A stretch of DNA of 17,052 nt from an uncultured Clostridia bacterium (GTDB lineage: Bacteria; Bacillota; Clostridia; TANB77; CAG-508): positions 1-17,052 of the forward strand of contig CAKOXG010000025.1 in assembly GCA_934130025.1 (NCBI GenBank). Direction: 5' to 3'. The position numbers and the translations under genes are program-made. The notes below the pieces were generated by a model that saw only the letters and a program-made list of their open reading frames with translations, searched no databases and had not been told where the DNA came from. Numbering within the stretch: position 1 is the first letter of the stretch; each line of letters opens with the position of its first letter. Shown here piece after piece: positions 1 through 8,800 of the stretch.

Positions 1-2008
1 GTGGAACTGCTTGACGTTGCATGTTAGATCCCATTAGAGAACGCTTAACGTCATCATGCTCCAAGAAAGGTATCATTGCTGCTGCAACAGATACTAATTG
101 TTTTGGAGAAACATCAACGTAATCAACTTGGTCAGCGTTAACCTCTGTTATCTCTTCTTTATGTCTAACTTTTATTTTCTTATTTACAAATCTTCCTTCG
201 CTATCTACTGGTTCAGAAGCTTGTGCAATTATATATTTATCTTCTTCATCTGCAGGCATATATTCAACTATATCAGTTAATTTACCTGTTTCCTTGTCTA
301 CTTTTCTGTATGGTGTTTCTACAAATCCATATTCATCTATCATTGCAAATGATGAAAGTGCAGAGATAAGTCCTATGTTTGGACCTTCTGGAGATTCAAC
401 TGGGCATAGTCTACCATAGTGAGTGTAGTGAATATCACGAACTTCGAATCCAGCTCTTTCACGTGAAAGTCCGCCAGGACCTAATGCAGAGATTCTTCTC
501 TTATGAGTAAGCTCTGATAATGGGTTTGTTTGATCCATGAATTGTGATAATTGAGAGCTTCCAAAGAATTCTTTTATTGATGACGTGATAGGCTTTGTAT
601 TTATTAATGTTTGTGGTGTTACAGAGTCTAGGTCTTGTATTGTCATTCTTTCACGAACAACTCTTTCAAGCCTTGTTAAGCCAATTCTGAATTGGTTTTG
701 TAATAATTCACCAACACATCTAATACGTCTGTTTCCTAAATGATCTATATCATCTATAAATCCAATGCCATAATCAAGGTTTAATAAATAGCTTATTGAT
801 GCTATCATGTCTTCTGTTGTTATTGTCAATGGCACTAGTTCATTATATCTTTCTTTTAAAACATCATGTAATTTTTCATCTGGAGTTGTATCCATTATAG
901 TTTTCAATACATTGTAGTTAACACCCTCTTTAAAATGAAGGTCTGATAAATCCACATTTGGTAATACTTTGTGGATATTTACTACACCATTTCCTATTAC
1001 TCTTACTTTTTGGTCATCTACCAAAACGTCTACTACATTTATTCCAGAATCTTGGATGTTTTCAGCCATTTCTTCTGTGATTACTGCACCTTTTTCAGCT
1101 AAAACCTCTCCTGTTGAAGGATCGATTATATCATCATAAGATACTTGTCCTTTAATTCTTGTAGCAAGTTTTAATTTTTTGTTAAATTTATATCTTCCAA
1201 CTTTTGCTAAATCATATCTTCTGTTATCAAAGAATAATCCATCAAATAAATTTCTAGCAGCATCTGCTGTTGGAAGTTCTCCTGGTCTTAATTTTTTATA
1301 AATTTCTATTAATGCTTCATCTTGAGTTTTGATTGGGTCTTTATCAAGAGTTGCCTTGATTTTTTGATTTCCTGCAAATAAGTCTAAAATTTGTTCATCT
1401 GTTACAAATCCAATACTTCTTAGAAGTGATGTAACTGGTAATTTTCTTGTTCTATCTACTCTTACATAGAAAATATCGTTTCCATCTGTTTCGTATTCAA
1501 GCCATGCTCCCCTTATAGGCATAACTGTAGATGTGTAAATTCTTTTTCCTGTTTTATCATAATCTTGAGCATAGTAACAAGATGGAGAACGTACTAATTG
1601 ACTTACAATTACTCTCTCTGCTCCATTTATAATAAATGTTGCACTATCTGTCATTACAGGGAAATCGCCTAAATAAATTTCCTGCTCTTTAATTTCTCCC
1701 GTTTCCTTATTAATTAAACGTACCTTTACATGTAACCTTGTAGAATACGTTGCATCTCTTTCTTTGGCTTCTTCTATTGTGTACTTAGTTTTTTCTTCCA
1801 TATGATAATCTAAAAACTCTAATACTAAGTTTCCAGAATAATCAACTATAGGAGAAATATCTTTTAGTACTTCACCTAAACCTTCTTCTATGAACCAGTT
1901 GTAGGAATCTTTTTGTACTTGAATTAAATTAGGCATTTCTATATAATCGCCTATTTTTGAGAAAGTTTTTCTTGTACACTTTTCGTGTTTTACTTCTTTT
2001 AACTTCAA
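1..2008 (-). CDS. rpoB: DNA-directed RNA polymerase subunit beta (N-terminal 669 codons; 3' end outside window)
   Basis: Beta subunit of RNA polymerase, which forms half of the catalytic cleft and the rifampicin pocket. Reading the minus strand from 2008 gives an open frame to the window edge. It contains family landmarks in order: EMPNLIQVQKDSYNWF near the N-terminus, FIINGAERVIVSQLVRSP, the rifampicin cluster GSSQLSQFMDQ...THKRRISALGPGGL (482-562), RPVESPEGPN-like RLCPVESPEGPNIGLI, and MGSNMQRQAVP at the very edge. The start is TTG (2006-2008). An in-frame TGA lies three codons upstream, no ATG or GTG lies between, and the next in-frame ATG would remove conserved residues. A GGGGTGAAGGG ribosome binding site sits just 5'. 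The remaining C-terminal half, and presumably rpoC, lie left of the window. Residues matching E. coli D516, S522, H526 and S531 are wild type, so no resistance substitution is seen. Upstream is nrdG rather than rplL, which is unusual. Confidence 0.98.
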   Translation of the reverse strand, partial: MKLKEVKHEKCTRKTFSKIGDYIEMPNLIQVQKDSYNWFIEEGLGEVLKDISPIVDYSGNLVLEFLDYHMEEKTKYTIEEAKERDATYSTRLHVKVRLINKETGEIKEQEIYLGDFPVMTDSATFIINGAERVIVSQLVRSPSCYYAQDYDKTGKRIYTSTVMPIRGAWLEYETDGNDIFYVRVDRTRKLPVTSLLRSIGFVTDEQILDLFAGNQKIKATLDKDPIKTQDEALIEIYKKLRPGELPTADAARNLFDGLFFDNRRYDLAKVGRYKFNKKLKLATRIKGQVSYDDIIDPSTGEVLAEKGAVITEEMAENIQDSGINVVDVLVDDQKVRVIGNGVVNIHKVLPNVDLSDLHFKEGVNYNVLKTIMDTTPDEKLHDVLKERYNELVPLTITTEDMIASISYLLNLDYGIGFIDDIDHLGNRRIRCVGELLQNQFRIGLTRLERVVRERMTIQDLDSVTPQTLINTKPITSSIKEFFGSSQLSQFMDQTNPLSELTHKRRISALGPGGLSRERAGFEVRDIHYTHYGRLCPVESPEGPNIGLISALSSFAMIDEYGFVETPYRKVDKETGKLTDIVEYMPADEEDKYIIAQASEPVDSEGRFVNKKIKVRHKEEITEVNADQVDYVDVSPKQLVSVAAAMIPFLEHDDVKRSLMGSNMQRQAVP

Positions 2009-2096
2009 AACCCTTCACCCCATAAAAAAAATTAAAGCAGAATTAATATATAAGATTACAAAAAAGACCCTCTTGTTGATTTGTTTTTATAAATTA

Positions 2097-2119
2097 CTTA
2101 AAGCTCACTGCTCTTTAAG
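2097..2119 (-). other. Small hairpin in the rpoB 5' leader
   Basis: A perfect inverted repeat with 7-base arms (CTTAAAG / CTTTAAG) and a 9-base loop lies about 90 bases upstream of the rpoB start. An overlapping alternative stem (AAAGCT / AGCTTT) uses part of the same bases, so two mutually exclusive folds are possible. No T-run follows, so it is not a terminator. Its role is unknown. Confidence 0.35.
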
Positions 2120-2186
2120 CTTTGTTCATTTACATTTTACAAAACCCAATTCCTCTTTTTTGATAATTTTCTTAAACAAGATAAAA

Positions 2187-2214
2187 ATTATAGCAACAAA
2201 AAAACTATTGGCAA
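2187..2214 (-). promoter_or_regulatory. Candidate second sigma-A promoter (P2) of rpoB
   Basis: Minus strand: -35 TTGCCA (2209-2214), 16-base spacer, -10 TATAAT (2187-2192). The -10 is a perfect consensus match. The -35 lies inside the 3' arm of the inverted repeat 2207-2236, so that hairpin could act as an operator on DNA as well as a terminator in RNA. Predicted start is near 2180, giving a leader of about 170 nt. Confidence 0.55.
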
Positions 2215-2236
2215 CCCCTGCATTTGTTTTGCCAAT
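2198..2236 (-). terminator. Terminator-like hairpin inside the rpoB leader (possible attenuator)
   Basis: On the minus strand an 8-bp perfect stem (ATTGGCAA / TTGCCAAT, 2229-2236 and 2207-2214) with a 14-base loop is followed after AG by seven Ts (2198-2204). That is the form of an intrinsic terminator placed between promoter P1 and rpoB, so P1 transcripts may be attenuated. An upstream TGCCA (in the leader near 2325) could pair with TGGCA of the first arm, but only over 5 bp. The alternative reading is an operator for P2, whose -35 lies in one arm. Confidence 0.55.
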
Positions 2237-2351
2237 TCTTCTGTTGTTCTATCGTTAGTTTTCTATTTTATTTTTTATAATTATCACCCTTTACTTTTTA
2301 GTTCAGAGTCCAAAATTATTGTGGCACTTATCCACGTTATCAGTTAAATTA

Positions 2352-2381
2352 AGTATACATCAAATTACCCAGTAAAGTCAA
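2352..2381 (-). promoter_or_regulatory. Sigma-A promoter P1 of rpoB
   Basis: Minus strand: -35 TTGACT (2376-2381), 18-base spacer, -10 TATACT (2352-2357), each one mismatch from consensus. Predicted start is near 2345, about 337 bases before the TTG codon. It lies downstream of the nrdG terminator, so rpoB is expressed independently of nrdDG. Confidence 0.75.
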
Positions 2382-2499
2382 GTAAAATAAGCATAAATTT
2401 TGCAAATATTTTGTATTTTTTCGTTTTGTCTTACCTCTTGCAATTACTTTTTTTACTTTACCAATATTCTTAATTTTTTATCTTGCATATTCAAAATAA

Positions 2500-2527
2500 A
2501 AAAGGCTCAAATTTCTTTGAGTCTTTT
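2500..2527 (-). terminator. Intrinsic terminator of nrdDG
   Basis: On the minus strand AAAAG and CTCAAA pair with TTTGAG and CTTTT around a GAAA tetraloop, with one A/C mismatch. The stem runs into a T-rich tail (TTTTTTATTTT). It starts six bases after the nrdG stop codon. The plus-strand equivalent lacks a comparable upstream gene. Confidence 0.88.
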
Positions 2528-2533
2528 GGCTTT

Positions 2534-3028
2534 CTAATCACAATAAAGTATTATTTCATCTTTTTTTAGGCTTTTTTGCACATCTATTACTCTTTGGTTT
2601 GATGAGCCTTTCCACTTTAATGTTGGATTGTGTAATTCATCCACATATTGTCCATCCACCAATACATCTATATATTTAGCAACTTCTTTGTTTTTTATGT
2701 CCTTATCAAATAAAAATCCCGTCCATACCCAGATATTTTTTTTAGGAAATTTTTCTTTAAATGCTTTGGCAATTTTTAGTGTTCCATCTATATTTTTAGG
2801 GTGCATTGGCTCTCCGCCTAAAATTGATAATCCTTCTACATTTTCATTTTTGCATAGGTTTAATAGCCTTTCTAGCGTTTCATCAGTAAATTCTTTTCCT
2901 CCTGCAAAGTCATGTGTTTCTTGATTAAAGCAGTTTTTGCAATTAAATGTGCAGCCTTGTTCAAATATTGAAACTCTAACTCCAGGCCCATTTGAAATAT
3001 CCATTTTTCTAATTTTATTGTATCTCAT
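2534..3028 (-). CDS. nrdG: Anaerobic ribonucleoside-triphosphate reductase activating protein (radical SAM)
   Basis: Activase of the class III ribonucleotide reductase. It binds a 4Fe-4S cluster, cleaves S-adenosylmethionine, and installs the glycyl radical on NrdD under anaerobic conditions in the cytoplasm. The 164-residue product is close to the usual family length. It shows the radical-SAM cluster motif C26-x3-C30-x2-C33 (GCTFNCKNCFN) and GGEP at 71-74, a SAM-binding motif of the superfamily. The start is ATG at 3026-3028 with AAGGA five bases upstream. The gene follows the nrdD stop by 26 bases on the same strand, so the two are co-transcribed, and a terminator begins six bases after its stop. 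The best alternative would be another small radical-SAM activase, but adjacency to nrdD and the length make NrdG very likely. Confidence 0.97.
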   Translation of the reverse strand: MRYNKIRKMDISNGPGVRVSIFEQGCTFNCKNCFNQETHDFAGGKEFTDETLERLLNLCKNENVEGLSILGGEPMHPKNIDGTLKIAKAFKEKFPKKNIWVWTGFLFDKDIKNKEVAKYIDVLVDGQYVDELHNPTLKWKGSSNQRVIDVQKSLKKDEIILYCD

Positions 3029-3054
3029 TTTTTCCTTCTTTCTTGCTTTTTACC

Positions 3055-5352
3055 TTAGGCCATTACAGATTCTTTTTTACGTTTTTTATTTTTTGTAATT
3101 TCTTCCTCAATGTCATAATCCATTAAGTTCATTTGTTTCTCATCATCTGTTTTTTCTTCAATCTTTTTATCAGAATTATCTTTGTCACAATCATCGCAAT
3201 CATCTTTATTATCTATATGGAGTACTCTTTCTTTTATTTCTTGGGTTCTTCCTTTATTCCAGAAATTACTTCCTATATACCCACAAGTTCTCCTTGCAAC
3301 ATTTAATGTGTTATGGTCTCTATTTCCGCAGTTTGGGCAATACCATTCTAGATTATCATCTATTAAGATTTCTCCATCAAAACCACATTTTTGGCAATAA
3401 TCTGATTTTGTATTTAATTCTGCATACATAATGTTATCATATATGAATTTTATTACTTGTAATACAACTTCTATATTGTTTTGTAAGTTTGGTGTTTCTA
3501 CATAAGAAATTGCTCCACCTGGGCTTAACCTTTGGAATTTACTTTCTAATTTTAATTTAGAAAATGCGTCTATCTCTTCAAATACTGGTACATGGTATGA
3601 ATTTGTTATATAGTTTCTATCTGTTATTCCTTTTATTTTTCCAAATCTCTTTTGTAAGCATTTTGCAAATTTATATGTTGTAGATTCAATAGGTGTTCCA
3701 TAAACACTGTAATCAATATCTTCTGCTTCTTTCCATTCTTTGCATTTGTCATTCATTTTTTGCATTACTTCAAGGCCAAATCTTTCTCCTTCAGCTCCAT
3801 CTGTGTGGCTATCACCTGTCATATATTTTACACATTCATATAGTCCTGCATATCCAAGTGATATTGTTGAATATCCACCATGCAATAATGGGTGAATGCT
3901 TGCACCTTTTGGCAATCTTGCTAATGCTCCATTTTGCCACAATATTGGTGCCACATCACTTGTTGCCTTTGCTAGTCTTTCATGCCTTATTTGTAATGCT
4001 TTATGGCATAGTTCAAGTCTTTCATCATATATTTTCCAGAATTTTTTCAAATCTTTTCCAGAAGATAGTGCTACATCAACCAAATTTATTGTTACAACAC
4101 CTTGATTAAATCTTCCATAATATTTAGGTTTGTTAGTTTTTGGATCTACATATGGTGTTAAGAACGAGCGGCATCCCATACATGGATAACATTGTCCATC
4201 ACCATTTTTATCAATTTTTAATTCTTTCATTTTCTTTTCTGATATATAATCAGGAACCATTCTTTTTGCGGTACATTTAGCTGCAAGTTCTGTTAAATAC
4301 CAGTATTTACTATTTTCATGAATATTATCTTCTTCAAGTACATATAGAAGTTTAGGAAATGCAGGTGTTATATACACGCCTTTTTCGTTTTTCATTCCAA
4401 GTATTCTTTGTTTTAGTATTTCTTCTATTATCATTGCAAGTTCAGTTTTGTATTCTTCTGTTTCTCCCAAATACATGCACACACTTAAGAATGGTGCCTG
4501 GCCATTTGTTGTTGTCATAGAATTTATTTGGTATTGGAAGGTTTGAACTCCATCCTTAACCTCTTTTGCAAGGTCTTCCTTGGCAAATTTTTCTACCTGA
4601 TCTTGTGGTAAGTTTCTTTCTTGGTATTTTTTTAGATAATAGTTATAGCTATCTCTTACAAATGGGGCCAAATGAGTCATTGTTACTGTTACTCCACCAT
4701 ATTGGCTAGAGTTTACAGCAGTTATTATTTGAGTTGCAATTGTCATTGCAGTTAAAAATTTATGTGGTTTTTCTATCATTACACCATTTATGTTGGTTCC
4801 ATTTTGTAACATATCTTCTAGATTTATTAAATCACAATTGTGCAGTGCATTCTGTGCAAAATAATCTGCATCATGGAAGTGAATTATTCCTTCATCATGA
4901 GCCTTAACAACATCTTCTGGAAGTAAAAATCTTCTGGTAATATCTGTGCTTGTAATTCCTGCTAAATAATCTCTTTGTGTTGTTACAATTTTAGCATTTT
5001 TGTTAGAATTTTCATTATTCCAATATTCGCTTTCCCCTTCTATTAATTCTTTTATAGATTGGTCTGTTGTATTTGCTTTTCTTACCAATGCCCTTGTATA
5101 TCTATATGTAATATACCTTTTAGCAAGTTCATACTTTCCTAGTTCCATTAATTTTTGTTCAATTAAATCCTGAATATCCTCAACTAAAATTCTTGCTTTT
5201 TTTAAATCTTCAATGTAAACCATTATTTCTTCTATTTCAGCATCTGTTGCTTTTTCTTTTCTTGATACTTCTTTATTTGCTTTTTGGATAGCTGTTCTTA
5301 TTTTTTCTCTATCGTACTCAACTATTGCTCCATCTCTTTTAATAACTTTCAT
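3055..5352 (-). CDS. nrdD: Anaerobic ribonucleoside-triphosphate reductase (class III)
   Basis: Reduces ribonucleoside triphosphates to dNTPs without oxygen, with formate as the family's usual reductant. The 765-residue product begins with an ATP-cone allosteric domain (about 1-95, KVIKRDG motif). The barrel follows, with catalytic cysteines expected at C173 (HNCDLINL) and C394 (MGCRSFL). Near the C-terminus are a four-Cys zinc site (C653, C656, C672, C675) and the glycyl-radical loop RRTCGYIG, where G691 should carry the radical. The start is the ATG at 5350-5352. GGGAGG lies about seven bases upstream of it but only one base before the ATG at 5356-5358, and family members start MKVIKRDG. 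A TTG start at 5367 would overlap the binding site. Oddity: about 50 acidic/lysine-rich residues follow the radical loop, including CDDC (719-722) and QMNLM (740-744). Confidence 0.98.
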   Translation of the reverse strand: MKVIKRDGAIVEYDREKIRTAIQKANKEVSRKEKATDAEIEEIMVYIEDLKKARILVEDIQDLIEQKLMELGKYELAKRYITYRYTRALVRKANTTDQSIKELIEGESEYWNNENSNKNAKIVTTQRDYLAGITSTDITRRFLLPEDVVKAHDEGIIHFHDADYFAQNALHNCDLINLEDMLQNGTNINGVMIEKPHKFLTAMTIATQIITAVNSSQYGGVTVTMTHLAPFVRDSYNYYLKKYQERNLPQDQVEKFAKEDLAKEVKDGVQTFQYQINSMTTTNGQAPFLSVCMYLGETEEYKTELAMIIEEILKQRILGMKNEKGVYITPAFPKLLYVLEEDNIHENSKYWYLTELAAKCTAKRMVPDYISEKKMKELKIDKNGDGQCYPCMGCRSFLTPYVDPKTNKPKYYGRFNQGVVTINLVDVALSSGKDLKKFWKIYDERLELCHKALQIRHERLAKATSDVAPILWQNGALARLPKGASIHPLLHGGYSTISLGYAGLYECVKYMTGDSHTDGAEGERFGLEVMQKMNDKCKEWKEAEDIDYSVYGTPIESTTYKFAKCLQKRFGKIKGITDRNYITNSYHVPVFEEIDAFSKLKLESKFQRLSPGGAISYVETPNLQNNIEVVLQVIKFIYDNIMYAELNTKSDYCQKCGFDGEILIDDNLEWYCPNCGNRDHNTLNVARRTCGYIGSNFWNKGRTQEIKERVLHIDNKDDCDDCDKDNSDKKIEEKTDDEKQMNLMDYDIEEEITKNKKRKKESVMA

Positions 5353-5404
5353 TGCCATTCCTCCCAATTTATTGTGTTTTTCTGTGTTTTCGATTACAGG
5401 TTAA

Positions 5405-5433
5405 ATATTACAACATATAAAATATAATGTCAA
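5405..5433 (-). promoter_or_regulatory. Sigma-A promoter of nrdDG
   Basis: Minus strand: perfect -35 TTGACA (5428-5433), 17-base spacer, -10 TAATAT (5405-5410). Predicted start is near 5398, leaving a leader of about 46 bases before the chosen nrdD ATG. No convincing NrdR-box pair is visible around it. Confidence 0.85.
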
Positions 5434-5441
5434 AGGCATAT

Positions 5442-5455
5442 TGATTATGTAATCA
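5442..5455. promoter_or_regulatory. Palindromic site just upstream of the nrdD -35
   Basis: TGATTA-TG-TAATCA is a perfect 6-bp dyad with a 2-bp centre, nine bases upstream of the -35 and centred near -50. The position suits a transcription-factor site. The sequence is reminiscent of the FNR/CRP half-site TGA but its spacing does not fit TTGAT-N4-ATCAA. The binding protein is unknown. Confidence 0.4.
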
Positions 5456-5784
5456 TCTCGTATAATCCCTTATTTTTGGGCTTTTTTTAGCATGGGATTT
5501 TCTGTAAAATATTGCTTGTTTTATGTAACCCCAATCATTTCATCTTTTAAACTCCTTGGTATGAGCCATCTTTGTGTTTCATGTTTTATTTTTCTTTGTA
5601 TCATTATTACATTTTTATTACATTTTATTAAAAAATCATTTTTTTATTTTTAAAGAATTTTGGTTTTATTTTTAAAGTCTTTTCTTTATTTTTAGCTTTA
5701 TTATGCTTTTTTGCACTTATATTTTTTATATTTTATAAAAAATGATTTTCTCGTTTTTGAGTTTTTTATTGTCTTTTATTTTTA
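5456..5784. other. A/T-rich intergenic spacer, no gene seen
   Basis: About 330 bases between the surface-protein terminator and the nrdD control region contain no credible ORF on either strand. It carries several imperfect copies of TTTTATTTTTAAAG (about 5641-5655, 5663-5677 and 5773-5788), two adjacent copies of ATTACATTTT (about 5605-5628), and an A/T-only inverted repeat with 9-base arms and a TTT loop (5722-5742). An AAGGAG followed by ATG AAA TGA on the minus strand (near 5540-5555) encodes only two residues. I see no promoter for a small RNA. Confidence 0.6.
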
Positions 5785-5824
5785 AAAAGCGAATTATTAA
5801 ACATTAGTTTAATAATCCGCTTTT
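5785..5824 (-). terminator. Strong intrinsic terminator of the surface-protein operon
   Basis: A long hairpin has arms AAAAGCG plus a 10-bp A/T-rich stem, a 4-base loop and one internal mismatch (bases 5792 and 5817). On the minus strand it ends in TTTTT then an A/T-rich tail, and it starts about 30 bases after the stop codon at 5854. The outer arm also gives Ts on the plus strand, so it could work in both directions, but no plus-strand gene is seen nearby. Confidence 0.85.
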
Positions 5825-5853
5825 AATTGTTTGCCTAATGGCTTACATTAGAG

Positions 5854-8800
5854 TTATTTTCTTTTTTTCATTATTATTATAGTCATTGTAATTCCCACAA
5901 TTAGAATTAGTCCTATTATTCCACCTAATACGTAATAAATATATTGTTGTCCAAATGGTGGTAATATTGTTACATCTTGTGAAGAATCTGCATCTATTTC
6001 TGCTGGCTCTGTTGTTGGGTTTTGATTTCCAACTACAGAGTATTCCATTCTTCTTCCTAATTTATTGCTTGTTCTTACAAGTTCTACTAAATTGCTATAA
6101 CTCATATCATCAGTTTTCAAATCAGGTGATAATGGTTGAGTTAGAACGAGTTGTACTCCTGATACACTATTTGTTTGGTTTACTGTAGTAAGTGCATTTA
6201 ATGGGTCATCATCAAAGGCTTTTCTTATTTGTTTTGCTGCATCTTGATCAGCAATTATAGGAACCAATTCCTTTTTGCTTGATGATGATTCTTTTGTTAC
6301 AACAATAGTGTTATACAATTTTGCTTTTTCTAATACTTCCGCATTTAAGTAACCGTTTGAAGTAATTCCATCTTGTGTTATTACTTCCCAATCAGGGTTA
6401 TCATCACTATTGAATTGTAAGTTGTTTCTTGTTACAGTTGTTGTACCTCCAGTGTTTTCATCTGTCTTATATCCAACATAGTCTATTAAATTATCTGGTG
6501 TTGTTGTTACAATTTTTGTTTCTCCTGTTGCACCATTTTTACCTGTGTAGTAATTTACTCCACTTGTATTAAATCCTGTGTAATAGAATTCGTTTCCTTC
6601 ATAATCTACTTCACCAATATTTGCAACTGTTATAGCATATGTTATTCTAATATTTGCACCCTGCATTAATTCCTCATCCATTGTTAATTGAATTAATCCC
6701 TTATTTGAAGCATTGCTTCTTACACTTGGTTCTTTCATCATTTTGTCTGTGTAATTGTCATCCTCTGCATAAGTGTTTTTGCTATCCTGATTATGTGCAA
6801 CATGATTGCTCCATAATACATTTGTTGCCCTATTTGAAGCATCAAATAATGTATTACCATTTGCAAGTGTTACCCTAACATTTGTTACTTGTTTTGTAAC
6901 TTTTAATTGTGATTTAGATCTTTCTACTAAGCCTAAGTCTAGGTTTTCAATTTTATAGTAACCTGCTTTTGCGAAATTCTCTGATGTTGAAGTATCTTGG
7001 TTTCCACTAGAAGTTATATCTCCCGTGTCACTTTGTGTTCTATTATATTCTATTTCAACATCTATTTGTCCAGATTGTGCAACCATAAACGTGTTGTCTG
7101 CATAGTTTGCTGTGCTTCTATCGTGTAGCTCTTGTGCCAAAGTATTTGTTACACCATTTCCAGCATTATTGCTGTAGTTATTTACATATGCTCTTGTTCC
7201 ACTTGCAAAGCTTCCACTAGCATCTGGTCCCATTATATCTCTTGCATCTGAATAACGATTATTTGCTTTATTATCTTCGTCTGCTTGAGCTAAATTGTAG
7301 AAATACGTTGTTGTTGGGTCATTGCCTTTTGCATTATATATATTGTAAGTTCTTGCTTCTACCGGTTCATTAATTGTTCCTGTATATGTGTAAGCATTGT
7401 TATCTGGGTTGTTTATATCAAAAGATGTGTTTCCATTTGAATCTGATATTGGCGTATAATATTCAGTTGATTTATAATCGTGTCCATTGTATATTATTCC
7501 ACCATTTTCATCTCTCTTCATTCCATCAATTCCATATGTGAATTTCATAACATAGTTTGATGGTATATAACCCGAGAATGAATATTCTCCATTTTCCGAA
7601 GTAGTAGTTACAGCTTCATCCCAGCTTGGTGCATTGTTTAACGAAGCATTTGTGCTACCATCTGACCACGTCCAAGACGTATCTCCATTGCTTTGAAGTA
7701 CTTTTGCAACTATTTCCTTTTGGTTTTTAGCAGATTGTCTTATATCTACTAATTGAACCTTTACTCCAGATATTCCAGATTCTTGGTCTATCTTTCCATT
7801 TCCAACTCTTGCAATTTCATTTATTGTGTCTGTTCTTTTATCTTCCCAAACCATTCCTGATACGGTTCTTGCCGCATTCTCATCTTTAGCAATTTGTAGC
7901 TTAATTTGAGGAGCCTTATCTGAGTCGTCTTCCATTCCATAGTTTTCTCTTAACCACTTTGTCTTAGCTTCATTAACCTTAACGCCATAGTCAGGATCAT
8001 TTTTGTCTATAGAATTTATTGTATTTTGGAAGTTACTATCATTTTCCATTGCTTGTTCAAATGTTGTGTTTTTTCCAAGATTTCCAATTGCTGATGTATT
8101 AATATTTCCTGCTATTGAGTCAACATCTACAAGTCCTGCAACATCTCCTGGAACGTATTCTGTATCTGTTTTTGAGTTGTTGGCATTTGGAGCTTGGCTC
8201 TTTTCTCCATAATAAGTACGATATCCATTTATTTCTACAATGTTTACCTTACCATTATCATTAGTTCCATTTCCATCGTCTAATACTAGGAAGTGACCAA
8301 TGTCCTTAACTTTAAATGTTACATATATATATAAATCTGATGATGGTTGCAATATTCTTTCATCTTTTCCATCTGTTGTTTCAATTGTTATATATGTTGT
8401 ACTGTATCCAGCAATATTCTTTTGGGTTGTTTGATTATATTTTGCATATTTACTTGTTGTGCTTGTTTTTACTTTTATTGTTTCGTCTTTAGTTGTACCC
8501 TTTCTATCTGCTACATAAGGTCTATATTTTTCTTCACTTGGTTGTAATGTTCCTTCACTGCCTATTAATGTATATTCATTATCATAATAATCTACTATTT
8601 CTACACCAGAAGCTGCAATTACTTGTGCTGAGTTTCTTAACCTTATTTTATATGTTACATACACTTTCATTAATTCGTCTGCACTTAATCCTGTTTCTGA
8701 TGAATCTAGAGGTTTAAAGTAATCCTCTTTGTAGATTTCTCTTGTGTAGTTTCTACCATAATAAGCAAATACATCTGATGCTTTTAATTCAATTATGTTG

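Larger units (their letters stand above)
2009..2499 (-). other. rpoB upstream/leader region without a protein gene
   Basis: About 490 bases between the nrdG terminator and rpoB contain no credible ORF. Read on the minus strand they hold promoter P1 (2352-2381), a leader of roughly 335 nt, a terminator-like inverted repeat (2198-2236), promoter P2 (2187-2214) and a small hairpin (2097-2119). A second stretch at 2057-2076 could form a weak AAGA/TCTT stem before six Ts. I do not recognise the conserved elements of the ribosomal protein L10 leader or any riboswitch class. The open frame on the plus strand at 2073-2258 has no ribosome binding site and is A/T-driven. Confidence 0.6.

Noticed and set aside
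2009..2345. Ribosomal L10-type leader or a riboswitch before rpoB
   Set aside because: I could not find the conserved sequence blocks of the L10 leader or of any riboswitch class; only hairpins and promoters are supported.
5368..5400. Possible NrdR box upstream of nrdD (ACACAATAAATT)
   Set aside because: Only one half resembles the ACACWATATATWGTGT consensus and no second box at the expected spacing is visible.
5540..5556. AAGGAG followed by ATG AAA TGA on the minus strand, a possible leader peptide
   Set aside because: It encodes two residues, lies upstream of the strong nrdD promoter, and has no associated attenuator.
5456..5784. CRISPR-like or tandem repeat array in the A/T-rich spacer
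   Set aside because: The recurring TTTTATTTTTAAAG units are short, irregularly spaced and low in complexity; there are no unique spacers of constant length.
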